A stretch of DNA of 64,000 bases from assembly GCA_963966185.1 (NCBI GenBank), contig CAWZYM010000403.1:124001-188000 (forward strand), written 5' to 3'. The notes beneath the pieces are model-generated. The model had not been told where the DNA came from. It ran no database searches and saw only the letters and a program-made list of their open reading frames with translations. A program made the position numbers and the translations under genes. This stretch comes from Rhabditoides inermis. Taxonomy: Eukaryota > Nematoda > Chromadorea > Rhabditida > Rhabditidae. This document shows positions 53,364-64,000 of this stretch, piece after piece (position 1 is the stretch's first letter; every line of letters begins with the position of its first letter).

Positions 53364-53730
53364 TCTTCTCTCGACTCTGCAAAGGGCGGTCAGATTCGTT
53401 CTCGGCAACCCGAAAACAGAGGGAAACGGCGAGTGGCGGCGCCGAGTAAACAAAATCGCGCAATGTTCAAACAGACGCAGCCGAGAAATTAGCCTCTCTT
53501 TCTGGGAGAGTGAGGGGGGGGGGGCGCTGGCTGGCAAGACGCCCTCCCCTCCCCCCCACCCACTGATAAACCCGCTAATCGACAGCGCGATGGGACGAAA
53601 CTCCGAGGGGGGCAATGGGGGGGGGTGGGTTAGGCTAGGGAGAGCTCTTCTAAACGCGGTGTTTTGAGGCGGACGTGGCAGAAGCAGAAGCAGGCACGAC
53701 GCGCACAAGAAGAAGTAGGGAGTGCGAGAG

Positions 53731-53739
53731 GGAGAGAGG

Positions 53740-53796
<57 letters not shown>
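53731..53796 (+). repeat. (GA)n microsatellite
   Basis: Long GA run about 370 bases upstream of the GPI-type gene. Confidence 0.95.
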
Positions 53797-53797
<1 letters not shown>

Positions 53798-54830
53798 AGG
53801 TGGGTGGCGATCGATGCATGCGCTAGCGCGCGGCAGGTCTCCCTTCTCTCCCCCTCGTCTCTCGCATATCACCCCACACGAATAATAAGCATCATTTGCG
53901 CGACAGAGAAGAGAAATGAGGGAACAGCGGCTGAACCACTTGACTCTCGGCAAACACATCAGAGATACATTGAGACATGGGATCGCTGTCGCACTCGAAA
54001 GCTATGCAAATGCCGGGGCTATCGACGACATCTGATGGGGGGAGGGAGGGAACGCGGGAGTGTCCTCTCTCTCTCTATCTCTCTCTCTGTACATCCTGTG
54101 TGTGGCGATGGCCCGCCCTCTCTCTCTCTCCCGGAAAATTGCGTGAACCGAATTACGGCGCGTCGCCATCGGAATTCGCGCGAGAAATTCGCAAGTTTCC
54201 CAATTTTTGCATCGATTCCCATCGGTTGGTGGATGTGGTGGGTGATGGTGGTGCAGAGAAGAGCGTGAGATATCGCGACTTGGAAGAGGTGGCGAGAAAT
54301 GGATACGCAACAAAAAAAAACCGCGCGGCCTGACCCGAGGGCAGAGAGAGAGAGAAAGAGGACAGAAGGTCTGCGCTTGTGTGGCAGAGGCGGTTTTCTG
54401 GTGTCGGGTTTCTAATCACAGACTAGCAACCACGTGCAAATAGAAAAGGAAACGAGCACAGCAGCAGCAGCACAAAAGATGTCTCTAAGAGGGCAATCCA
54501 ATCTGCGAGACAGTATGTATGCTGATTCTTGAATCGTGGGCGCGGGGGTTAGGGGGTAATCAGGGATGATCAGGGGACGCGTAGAGACACACACACAAGA
54601 GTATTTGAGAAACGCGCACTTGACGGCTAATCTGCATATTGCGCCTCTCGCAGAGGCAGGTGACGGCAAGTAGCCCCCCAGCGCTACAGAAGAGAGGGAT
54701 TATGAGGCAGCAAGGGGGGAGAGAGTGGAGACGAGACTGACTCGATTCGCTAGACGAGCAGCACGCGACAACAACCAACCACCAACGAGAGAAAGGCAGC
54801 AGTACTGGTAATATGCGACTAAAGTTGCGG

Positions 54831-54976
54831 TCAGTCTCTTCGAAAGCAATTCCTGTTTCGAAGGCATAGCAAGGCATTGCGAAGTGTTCGGGAGTGTTAT
54901 GGGAGGCGATACGAAAGGCAATTCCGAAGTGTTTTTGGAGGCATTCGGGAGCGTTTCGTAGAGACTGACCGGTACT
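54831..54976. repeat. MITE family B copy
   Basis: Inverted ends GCGGTCAGTCTCTTCGAAAG and TTTCGTAGAGACTGACCGGTAC. Intergenic, unlike most copies. Confidence 0.75.
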
Positions 54977-55590
54977 TTAATTTGAGGATGGCCTATGAAC
55001 GGGGCTGGGAGCGCGATAACGAATGGGAGGGGCGGGTCCGGTGGCGGCGGCACGGGGGCAATGTATCTATGGCACCCCTCCTCCTCCCTTCTTCTTCTCG
55101 CTCTGAACACAATTATCGCCTGTGGGAAGCCGCGCGCGGCTTAGCGCCACCCTCATTTGCATATATCGAAGGCAGCAGCGACGGCACGAAGACGAAATTA
55201 TGACGGACGTCTCGGAGAGAATGAGAGAGAGAGAATGAGAGAATGACAGGAAGTGTCTGTGGTCGGATAATCTGACGGGAGCGAGAAAGAGACAATCGAT
55301 CTTCTCCTGCCACCGAAGCACCCTCTCCGGAGAAACAGAAAAACAAAAGCAAAGAGAGAGAGATAGAGAATATATGAATGCGCGTCGCCGCCGCTGCCTC
55401 ACTCCACAACCACTGTAGACAGCGCGAGAGTTTTAAGACACAACAGAGAAAACAACAACATAAGTGGCAAAAAGACTGCTGCGAGCCTCTGTGCGGCCGC
55501 CTTCTCTGAGTATAGCATGAGGATTGTTTATCACCATGCTCTCGCAGACTATACGAGAACGGGCATGATGCCAAGTTGGGCGGGGCCGCC

Positions 55591-55628
<38 letters not shown>

Positions 55629-56556
55629 CTCATCGCAGTGAAAAGTCAACAGAACATGCTCGGAATCTGACATGGCGAGATGACACCAAAAAAAGGCGGG
55701 GTAGAGCGGCGGCGACGCAGCTTTCGAAATGCGAAATGGTCGATTGAGGCTGGCCGGTGGCCGGAATGCAGCCAGTTTCAGCTGCTGTGGCTGGGCGGTC
55801 AGTCGGAAAACAATCGACGAGACTCATCCCCTCCCTCTCCCTCTCCTCCTCGTTCCTACGAAAATGACTCTCGACATGCATTATCCTATTGAGTGAGGAC
55901 AGGGGTCAGGAGTCTCAGGAGCACTGTGAATGGTCTTGTATGGAGTGGAGAGTGGGGGGATGCGGTAATTGGTGCTATCCTCTCTCGAGGGGCTGGCAGC
56001 ATTGTGCCATTGCGCCAGATGGGCCAAGTCGTCCGGCTAAGACGTATGCCGTCTGCTCGTGGTGCCAGCCTGTCTGCCTATCTGCTCCCACTCACTTGAC
56101 CCCACATACTTCAGATCAGCTCAATTAGAGAATCGCATAGACACCAAAAACAAGACAATGTAGATGAAACTTGGAGAAGATGATGTGGTTGAATGGAATG
56201 GGAGATGCGCGGGAGAGCGGCCTGATTGCTGAAGTGTCGCGCGCGCCGCGCCCCCAAACGCTTTCTAATTGTCCATTAAACGAAGCAGCAAACGCGCGCG
56301 TGTGTGTGTGTGTTTGTTAATGCCACACTTGTCTCTCCTCTCCTTCTCTCTGACATGAAACGCGCGCTGATTGCCTCTTTCGGCTGTCTTTTTGCTGGTT
56401 TCACAAGTGTCGACGACGTCGCCGGCGAAAACATGCAAAGTCGAGACGGGAGGCGACGAGAGTTGTACAGAGGGCGCGGGAAACGAGGGCACCGCAACAA
56501 AAATGCAAATGCACTTTGAGGGGCGCTTCAAGTGGGGGGAAACAGCGGAAGAGAGA

Positions 56557-56592
<36 letters not shown>

Positions 56593-57282
56593 CGTGAAAG
56601 CTGCGCAGATTAGCGCGTCGAAAGTATGCAACAGGAGCAGAGGTCCAGAGGTGAGGGAGCAGGAGAATTTGAAGAAGGAGCAGAATCAAGCAGAGAGCAG
56701 AGTTCGAGGAGAAGCGTGTGATTATGGTCGAAAAGACGGTTGGGATTTACAAACACATTCTTGCATGGCATATGGAACAGGTAAAAACAGGTTGGTGTGA
56801 AAAAAATTACATAACTATATAGTAGGTAACGCCGATATGTTTCTCGCATTATTCACTCGAGTAGGCAAGCGACTGGATTGAATAATCAGAAAATATAACT
56901 AGCAGGTGCTGAAAACACTCACTCAAGAAACAACACGTGTTCATATCGTGCACACATCGGTTTTATATCACACAAAAAATACTGAGCAGAAGTGAATACA
57001 GAATATTGAAGCACCACAGCTGCTCTGCTCTACCATACTATAACATTATATACATATAACATATCTTCGTAAACAAAAAGTGTCGTAATCAGCGGAGAGA
57101 AGACATAGCCACATAGCTGAGAGGATAAGGAAAGTGGATAAGAAAGACGCATATGAGAAAAGCGCGGAGGAACTCAATGGACATTTGATGGACTCCCATG
57201 CGAAAGGGGGGGGGGGGGCAGAAAGCGTGAGCGAAGGCATTATGCATTCAGGCACTCGGTCAGCCGATTACTGCAGTAGAGT

Positions 57283-57329
<47 letters not shown>

Positions 57330-58071
57330 GTGAGTCTTGCCAAGCGTGCGAAAGCCGACCACCCAAGGACTATGAAATATGAAAAGCCACTAAAACGCAA
57401 GATGAAGAGGCGCAAGCGATAGATTTCGCACTAATTGTTGGCGGCGATGCGCGAAACGATAGAGCAGAGGTCGTCTCCCCGCGTTTGCCGAACCAAGAGA
57501 ACAGAGGGATTCGCAGAAGCATTTCTTTGAAAAAAACATATTTTGTATTTACAAATACAATATTATCAGCACAGAGAGGGACACGGAATACTCCTGGGAG
57601 ATAGCGGCGTTGATATCATTTCAGGTAGGGCTTATGCTCAATGTGTGCACGACATCTATGTTGCTGCCGCCTTCAAGTCGTTTCTGCATCGCCACAACAA
57701 CTTGTCACTTTTCACTTTATCCCCCTCCCGTATTTGTGGTTTACAAGTTGTTTTTCGCTGTTTGATAGATTCTCTTGCCTCTAATCCTAGACGACGCGTT
57801 TCCCGCTTCAAAAGTGAGTTCGTTTCGCAGATTAGTCAACTTTTAAAACTAGTCGTGCACTTTTCGACACCGCGAGTTGGTTTAGTTAGCGATGCATTGC
57901 TTTTCTACTCTCGCGTCCAGTACGCTTTTAATTACTCAATGTGTGCAATTTTTCATACTCTAACTGTTGTGTTAAATATTAAAAACAATCCACTTTTCTT
58001 TTAATTGGTTTTCACGTTATATTTATGATCTATTTTTGCCTCACATTGTTTCGTGAAAATTGCAAAACATC

Positions 58072-58143
58072 GGGCTGAGCCGGGGATTGAACCCGGGACC
58101 TCTCGCACCCTAAGCGAGAATCATGCCACTAGACCACTCAGCC
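58072..58143 (-). tRNA. tRNA-Pro (AGG)
   Basis: On the minus strand the acceptor stem GGCTGAG/CTCAGCC pairs perfectly. The A box is TGGTCTAGTGGCATG and the B box GGGTTCAATCCCC. The anticodon arm CTCGC-TTAGGGT-GCGAG carries anticodon AGG, and the T arm CCGGG/CCCGG is intact. All stems close, so it should be functional. Confidence 0.93.
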
Positions 58144-58710
58144 GATGCCTGCGGGCGCGAAACTTTCGAGAATCACCGTATCCCCGCGGGCGTTCTCAAA
58201 GCGAACTAATCCACTGAACGCTGGGACAAATGTCGTTGTCTGCCAGAAAAAAACGTCTAGATGCGATGAGGAATGTTGTTGCCTGATTGCGACGGCGCCG
58301 CGCGCAAATCGGCCACTTCCCGTCCATCGAGAGCCCCTTCTCGCACTCATTTCCCTCCGTCTCCTCTCTCACTGAATTAGAGACAGCAGTGCTCAACTTG
58401 TCTCATTCCCCTCTATTTTATCTGATTACTCCCCGCCCATTGTCTCTCTCTCCCCGTCCCTCTCCCATCCCTCCTCTCCCTCTGTGAACCGTCACTCAGT
58501 AGGACATGTCTCTCTGCGACCAGCTTCACTCGCCTTTTCTCTCTCTTTTTCCGCGCAAGAAATATATGTATGTGGAATTGTCGCGAAGAGGCGGCGGCGT
58601 ATCAAACAATCTCGCTCCTCTTTCCCCCTCCTCGCACCGGCAAAAAGACATTTAGGTTGCCATATCTCTTCGCGCGAGAGGCTCTTCCTGAGATCGCGCA
58701 AACTTCGCCG

Positions 58711-58777
58711 ATGCTACCCAACGACAATGCGCACTTCTCTTACCATGGCCTGAAAATGATCGACGATGAGAGCAGGT

Positions 58778-58808
<31 letters not shown>

Positions 58809-60178
58809 AGGAGAGGTTGCGTGTCATAAGTCATAAGTGTATTCCTCATATAACTTGATAGACTCGACATCTACGAGACAACCCGATTGCTGGACCAGCA
58901 CTCGACGCCTTCTAAAAGCATCAAGAGCGTCAAGAGCGTCAAACTGAAGAAGAAGAAGCAAAAACGCGACCACAGTGAGTCTCTAAGACATTTTTTCCAG
59001 ACAGACAGTGAGTCCCATTCTGATTCATAAGGTGTTTGGTACTTCGGAACAATCTGTATACGTCACAGAGTACCAAAAGTTTTTTACCTCAAGTTTGGTA
59101 CTTTGGGACAATATGTGAAGCGTCATTGAGGGTCACTACTTTTCTGACCGATTCGTGCTCGGTGATAAATCACTGGACAAGTTGATTGTTGATTACTGAC
59201 ATATAGTAGAGGAATCTCTCTCCTTCTCCCTCTCTCCCTCTCTCTCCCCCCTCCCCCTCTCTCTCCCCCCTCCCCCTCTCTCCCCCCCCCCCCCGATCCT
59301 CAAGGTGTCACCGTGCCGCCTTGCCACCGCTTCCGGTCGCGCCCTCGCAATGTCCAGCGATGCGAGAAACGTCGTAGTGCCGCATACATTTCACGCCATT
59401 TCCACGTCTTCCACTGTCTCCTCGATGCGCTCCGGCTTTTCGACGATCGCCTCGCGCCTCAAGGTGCTCGGTGAGTTGCGTCCTTCCGAAAACCGCGTCT
59501 TCCATTTCACCACTTTTCACTTTGCGCACACACGACGCACGCATGCACATATTTGTTCGCTCCCTCAACAGAGGATGGGAGTGCTTTAGTGTTTCACGGA
59601 GCAATAGTCTGGCGGCTCCGCCCCCCTCTACTCTTCTCTCACCTTGGATCGAGGTCTGCTCTGAGTGAGAGCCTTCTATCTCTCTCTCTCTCTTCGCAAC
59701 TATGACGGCGACTTCCAAATCGCCCAAGAAACGGCAGTTCGGAGGTACTTATTTGAGCCCTTCCGTGTTCCCATTTTTCTAAATCCTCTCACATCTCCTG
59801 GCGAGCATTTTAATAGGAGTGACTCCCGCGCGAGTCTTTTTCCACAACCTTCTCTCATGCTATGCATATTCACGGAATTCAATGTCTCCTCGCAATAGGG
59901 AAGGGAGCTGATAGCAACTCGGTGAACGCTTTACATGTGCCTAGCATGCGATGCCTAATGCAGAGTAGTCACTTCAGTATTCTCCTTCCTTTTTCCACAG
60001 CGAGAACACTGATGAGCACAGAAGTTGCCGCCTGGAAATACGGTGTGTGTGTGTGTGCCCCCACTGCTCAAAAAAGGTGGTCACTTTTCGCGCTGCCCCT
60101 CCTCCTCCTACTACTCGCCAATTCCATCCAGAGATAAAGGGAAGTGAGCAGAGAGAGAGAGAGAGAGCACAGGGGGTA

Positions 60179-60220
<42 letters not shown>

Positions 60221-63200
60221 GCCCTCATCCCGAGTAATCAAGCACTCACACATTCGTTTTTCGGGCGGCAGCCCCCCTGCGGCACCGATTCTCGCGTGTG
60301 TGTGAGAGCTACTGCCGCCATCCCCCCACCTAACATTCGCTCTTCTCGTCCCTCGAACACGCTTCGATCCCTCTGCACTTTTTCGATTTATGACTCGATT
60401 ATGCTGCGAGTGATCGCCGACAAATCAGCGCCGCGGCTGCCGTCCCGGCTCGGTAATCCCCTCCTCCTCCTTCTCCTTCTCCTCCTTCTCCCTAAGGGCA
60501 TGCCGCATGCGTTCGCTTGTTTTTGGGTTGCTGTTCAATCACCGCTCCTGCTGCTGCTGTAGCTACTGCGATGTACGCGCCAGCGCCGGGTTACCAAGAA
60601 GGTCGCATATATTCATGTACATTCTCCTTCATTCCGCGTCACTACCTTCCATTGTTGCGGCTTGATAAGCTAAACGACCGCTTGATTGCCGCCTCCGTTC
60701 TGCCAAATTCCGGGCGCCTCTCAAAACAATCGAAACGAGGCGGCGGAGGCACAAACTGGCGATGATCGCGCTGTGAGAAACGGGCGCTTGTCACGAGACA
60801 GAGTAGCGTAAGGAAGACAAATAGCGAGGACGAGCTCTCCCGCTCGTATTAAGCCATGTTGTGACAGGAGGCAGTTTAGCGAGAGTGATCACTGAGGCGA
60901 GGTCAGACTCAATTATGTACTAAAAACCCAAAAAAAGCACTTTCTGAGGACCTCTCTGTAGTTTCAGTAGGTCTTTTGCCAGCCAAAGTTGAGTTGTTGA
61001 GTCGGACCTCTACTATGATAATATCAGACGGGGCGATGAAGCTGCGGCATGTGGTGCGTATCGCGGCCGCCCACTTCGCACTCTACACCTTCGTCGTATT
61101 CTACGTACTGTTCGGAGCGTACATGTGAGTCTTTCGGATTCCTTTGAAGTAGACAGAGCTTATGTAGGTGTTTTTTTTTCTGAGTCTTATTTCCATACTT
61201 ATTCATTCTGTGACCAGGCCTCGACTACGACGAGGTTAACACATTCTTCCTATTTGAGTGCTTGCCGTTTGTCATTTTGATGGCCATATTGGTCTTATTG
61301 GGTGGGGCCAGAAGATAAAAGTACTAAAATGAGCAAACAATGGCAGCCGCGCGTTGGCCGAATTCGATACGCCTTTCACACTTGTTCATCAATTTTATAC
61401 ATTCTTCGTATATGCCGTTTTCTCTCTCTCTCTCTCTCTCAACTGGTGTTATGCGGTAGGTCGGGGGCAATGACATGTTGTTGCGAATTCGTCTTGCCGC
61501 TGAAAGATCCATAGTCTTTTTTCTCTCTCTTTTTCGCATCTGGGGGCGCAAGATGCATTGTTCCACTCTGACTCTGACAGAAGAGAGTGAGAGTGAGTGT
61601 GTGTTCGGAGAACGAACACTCACAAATGGGGAACGCATGGTATGCAGCCATTGCAAGAGATTTGTCCGGGTTGTAGCTGAATATGACAATACAACGCATA
61701 ACCAGGTGCATATGGTAGAATGACTTTGAAGTCCGAAGAGGTTCAAAGGTGTTGCAAGGCTATCGCAATTTTTTTCGGAGTAATAAAGTTTTTGGAGTCG
61801 TTTGAAATAACTCAAAGGCAACTGAGAAGGCATACCGCAAGGCAAATCGTGAGTAGATTGAAGGTGATTGGAAGTCGTTTGAAGAGCCTGACCACTGCTT
61901 AATTTAAAGGCAACTGAGAAGGCATATAGTTTAAAGAACTCGAAGTGGTTTTGAGAGCGCTGTTTGACAGGTTCCACTACCTGGAGGGCGACAACGAGAA
62001 CCGGCTGCACCACCTGCAGCGGCAGCAGGTGCTCCAGCTCAAGAGCGAGCTGCTCACCGCTGTGGCGAAGACGGATAATGTGAGTTGTGGATACCATAGA
62101 CCATGGATAACCCACACTCGATGATCAGAGTTATGTATAGAGTGAGCACGTGAGTCATACCATAGAGCCAAATCAACAGAATCATTCGCCCAATGAGTGT
62201 ACTACAAAAGTGTCTCATTAGGTTAAGTAATTACATTCAATAGAGGAATGATTCAGCTCAGTTTTACGTGAGTGAGGAATTTAGAATAAGACAAATCGAA
62301 AAAAAAGATCATCCAGGTGGAGCGTCTGGACGAGCAGTTGCGTCTGTTCCTGCGCAACGTCTCGCACCTGCACATCTCACTCGACAACTACCTCATCTTC
62401 AACGACCCCACACAAACCGCGACTAAGCGATGGACATTCCCCTCGAGTGTCCTGTTCGCGTTCACTATTCTAACGACTATCGGTGAGTGGACAGTAGCCG
62501 CTCGATGCTGATGTGTCAAAATAATATTTCATGATCGCGATTAAAACACCTTTTGAGCGTCATATGAGCTAACGATGGCCAAATTGATATCAGTAATGTC
62601 CTTAGGTCCTTAGGGGTCCCTTTCGACGAAAACGGTTCTCAATTCTCAAATCCACATTTAGATGAGAACTGCCGTTCTTTTGAAGTAATTTCTTCATAAG
62701 TGAAATCACTTTTTTTCCTATTATGTGTACATTTCATGTCTTGTTGTTGATTTGTTGTGTTATTGTTTACCAGTTGGTTGAGGCTACGGCAACGTGGCCC
62801 CATCCACCTACGAGTGCCAAGTGTTCCTCATGGTCTACGGCGCGTTTGGCATTCCACTCTTTCTCATCACCATCGCCGACGTAGGAAGGTGGGTTTCGCA
62901 TTTTCCACGTTCCACATCACCTCACATGCACTCCACATAGGGTCACGAACTCAGCAAAAACGTTAGGTCCTACCGAGATTCGAACTCGGGTTGCTGGATT
63001 CAAAGTCCAGAGTGTTAACCGCTACACCATAGGACCATGTTTGCAGCTGCGCTGTAATATCGTAGTGCTGCGCGCGATGCAGACACAGAGTCAATAACAA
63101 CGCAGTAAAACGATGCATTCCAGATTCTCCAAGACTGGCATAATGTGGATCGTACAGCGAATGTACAAAAAGGAGCTGAAGAAGCAGGGCGAGCAGAAAT

Positions 63201-63905
63201 TTCTGCGAGAACTCGGAGAAGTGAGTCGAACAAATGTTCATTGACAATTTCGTAAGCCTATAAACGATTGCATACATGAACATATGGACATTTTAGGTAT
63301 TTCTCGTGGCTATAATATTCGTGGCGTTCATCGCTGCTGGATCGGCAGTCCTGCCACTCTGGGAACATCAACTCTCCTACTTTGACTCGGTCTACTTCTC
63401 ATACATGTAAGCTTCTGTCTTATGTCTTTTGATTCACACCAATTTGCGATAGCGATAACACCCGAAAAGAACGTGGTTTGAACTTTATATTGCCTCTTTT
63501 GGCGGAAGTGCAGTCACGTGCATAGGAAACGCGGTTCGCGCGACGACTTTTTTATGTTGCAAACTTTTTTCTCACAGGAGTCTCACGACGATTGGACTCG
63601 GCGACATTGTGCCAAGGTATTTTTTTTATTTTTTTTATTTTTTAACTAGTTTTTACTACAATAATGATGTATTATAACCCATTTGTGTAAACAAACTTTT
63701 TAGACGCATGGACTTTCTACTGCCGACTCTCATGTACATCACCATAGGATTGTGGTTGACGACCGCACTGGTGAGTGAGCAAACTACACATTATAAACTA
63801 CAAGGTACAAACTACAGGTCGAACAACTCGCAGACGTGTTCCGATTGGTGCACTACGCCGGTCGACAAGTCAAGAACGTCAAGGGGGTGAGGTTATCTCT
63901 CTCTC

Positions 63906-63952
<47 letters not shown>

Positions 63953-64000
63953 ATGACAACCTTCTAGATCACCGTGTGGCTGGGCGGTCGTCGGTTATCC
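58711..64000 (+). CDS. Two-pore-domain potassium channel (TWK family), 3' end outside window
   Basis: Exons: 58711-58775, 58862-58974, 61028-61124, 61971-62079, 62317-62482, 62783-62888, 63124-63220, 63297-63406, 63578-63616, 63704-63770, 63818-63886 and 63968 to the window end; 357 codons seen. A short cytoplasmic N-terminus with a lysine cluster (KLKKKKQKR) precedes TM1 (HFALYTFVVFYVLFGAYM). Next come the extracellular cap, pore loop 1 with TTIGYGNVAP, TM2, TM3 (VFLVAIIFVAFIAAGSAVLP), pore loop 2 with TTIGLGDIVP, and TM4. Two pore signatures in one chain define a K2P leak channel of the plasma membrane. The intron at 62483 splits the first glycine codon of the first filter (phase 1), a position I recall as conserved in K2P genes. 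Exon 2 joins to the TM1 exon in phase; possible extra exons near 59305-60045 were not needed. The particular twk paralogue is not identified. Confidence 0.9.
60150..60217 (+). repeat. (GA)n microsatellite
   Basis: Two GA runs separated by CACAGGGGGTAAGT in the large second intron of the channel gene. Confidence 0.95.
60898..61015. repeat. MITE family I, copy 2
   Basis: Inverted ends GAGGTCAGACTCAATTATGT and TTGAGTCGGACCTCTACTAT, with an internal CACTTTCTGAGGACCTC block matching copy 1 in reverse. Ends 12 bases before the TM1 exon at 61028. Confidence 0.65.
61720..61900. repeat. Diverged MITE family B relic
   Basis: Recognised from GACTTTGAAGTCCGAAGAGG and GTTTGAAGAGCCTGACCACT. It resembles the middle copy of the 37966-38502 cluster. 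AAAGGCAACTGAGAAGGCATA is repeated at 61811 and 61907. Confidence 0.55.
62965..63036 (-). tRNA. tRNA-Gln (TTG), inside a channel-gene intron
   Basis: On the minus strand the acceptor stem GGTCCTA/TAGGACC pairs perfectly. The A box is TGGTGTAGCGGTTAAC and the B box GAGTTCGAATCTC. The anticodon arm CTGGA-CTTTGAA-TCCAG carries TTG. All arms close. It lies antisense in the intron between the exons ending at 62888 and starting at 63124. Confidence 0.93.
63896..63950 (+). repeat. (CT)n microsatellite
   Basis: CT run with one interruption in the last visible intron of the channel gene. Confidence 0.95.

Larger units (their letters stand above)
53364..58710. other. Long head-to-head intergenic region
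   Basis: The GPI-type gene and the potassium channel diverge from this 5.3-kb stretch. It contains long GA microsatellites (53731-53796, 55596-55626, 56549-56590, 57284-57327), a family B MITE (54831-54976) and the tRNA-Pro gene. Many open frames cross the purine tracts but none shows a recognisable domain or splice structure. A 153-codon open frame at 57543-58004 is AT-rich and unconvincing. A TTTAG at 58651-58655 is a candidate trans-splice acceptor for the channel. Confidence 0.45.

Noticed and set aside
57543..58004. 153-codon plus-strand open frame upstream of the tRNA-Pro
   Set aside because: AT-rich, no codon bias like the neighbours, no recognised motif and no supporting splice structure.
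59305..59470. Possible extra channel exon after CCTCAAG
   Set aside because: Exon 58974 joins to 61028 in phase and yields the basic pre-TM1 segment. Adding this stretch is unnecessary and its sequence looks unlike a K2P N-terminus, though an alternative isoform is not excluded.

Overview
The window is nuclear DNA from a nematode. Its genes are split into many short exons with phase-consistent GT/AG introns. Acceptors lie a few bases upstream of several start codons, as expected for spliced-leader trans-splicing. One gene is a worm-type two-pore (TWK) potassium channel, and a near-exact SL1 spliced-leader sequence is present. Exons favour G/C at third codon positions, whereas introns are AT-rich or purine microsatellite. 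I cannot name the species. All exon models were built by hand from splice signals, reading-frame phase and remembered family similarity, so individual boundaries may be off by a few bases.

Layout. 1-1916: GA-rich upstream DNA. 1917-9740 (+): Integrator subunit INTS14 homologue. 10249-15794 (+): Golgi/lysosomal-type NTPDase (ENTPD4/7 class). 15795-17980: tail-to-tail gap with a fold-back MITE and a poly(A) signal. 17981-24585 (-): SLC49A3-like transporter. 24586-25218: divergent promoter region. 25219-35626 (+): TBC1D23 homologue. 36389-44468 (+): beta-propeller-like protein ending in a CaaX prenylation motif, with a possible minus-strand gene inside one long intron. 45775-47454 (+): 67-residue acidic protein. 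48047-53363 (-): secreted, cysteine-rich, probably GPI-anchored protein. 53364-58710: long regulatory gap with a tRNA-Pro gene. 58711 to the end (+): TWK potassium channel, cut by the window edge, with a tRNA-Gln gene inside one intron.

How they relate. INTS14 acts in the nuclear Integrator complex (snRNA 3' processing and transcription attenuation). The NTPDase and TBC1D23 both belong to Golgi/endosome biology. The transporter, GPI-type protein and channel are membrane or surface proteins. Nothing shows that these genes form one pathway; this looks like an ordinary euchromatic gene neighbourhood.

The most unusual signal is in the introns. At least ten introns carry a diverged second copy of the exon-intron junction of the neighbouring exon (splice signal plus 10-30 bases of flank), several with a MITE or microsatellite between the copies. 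Introns also hold at least seven small interspersed repeat families, an hAT-like element nested in another MITE with a perfect 8-bp target duplication, SL1-like repeats, a higher-order tandem array, and a promoter-like E2F/CCAAT block beside a 120-bp inverted repeat.
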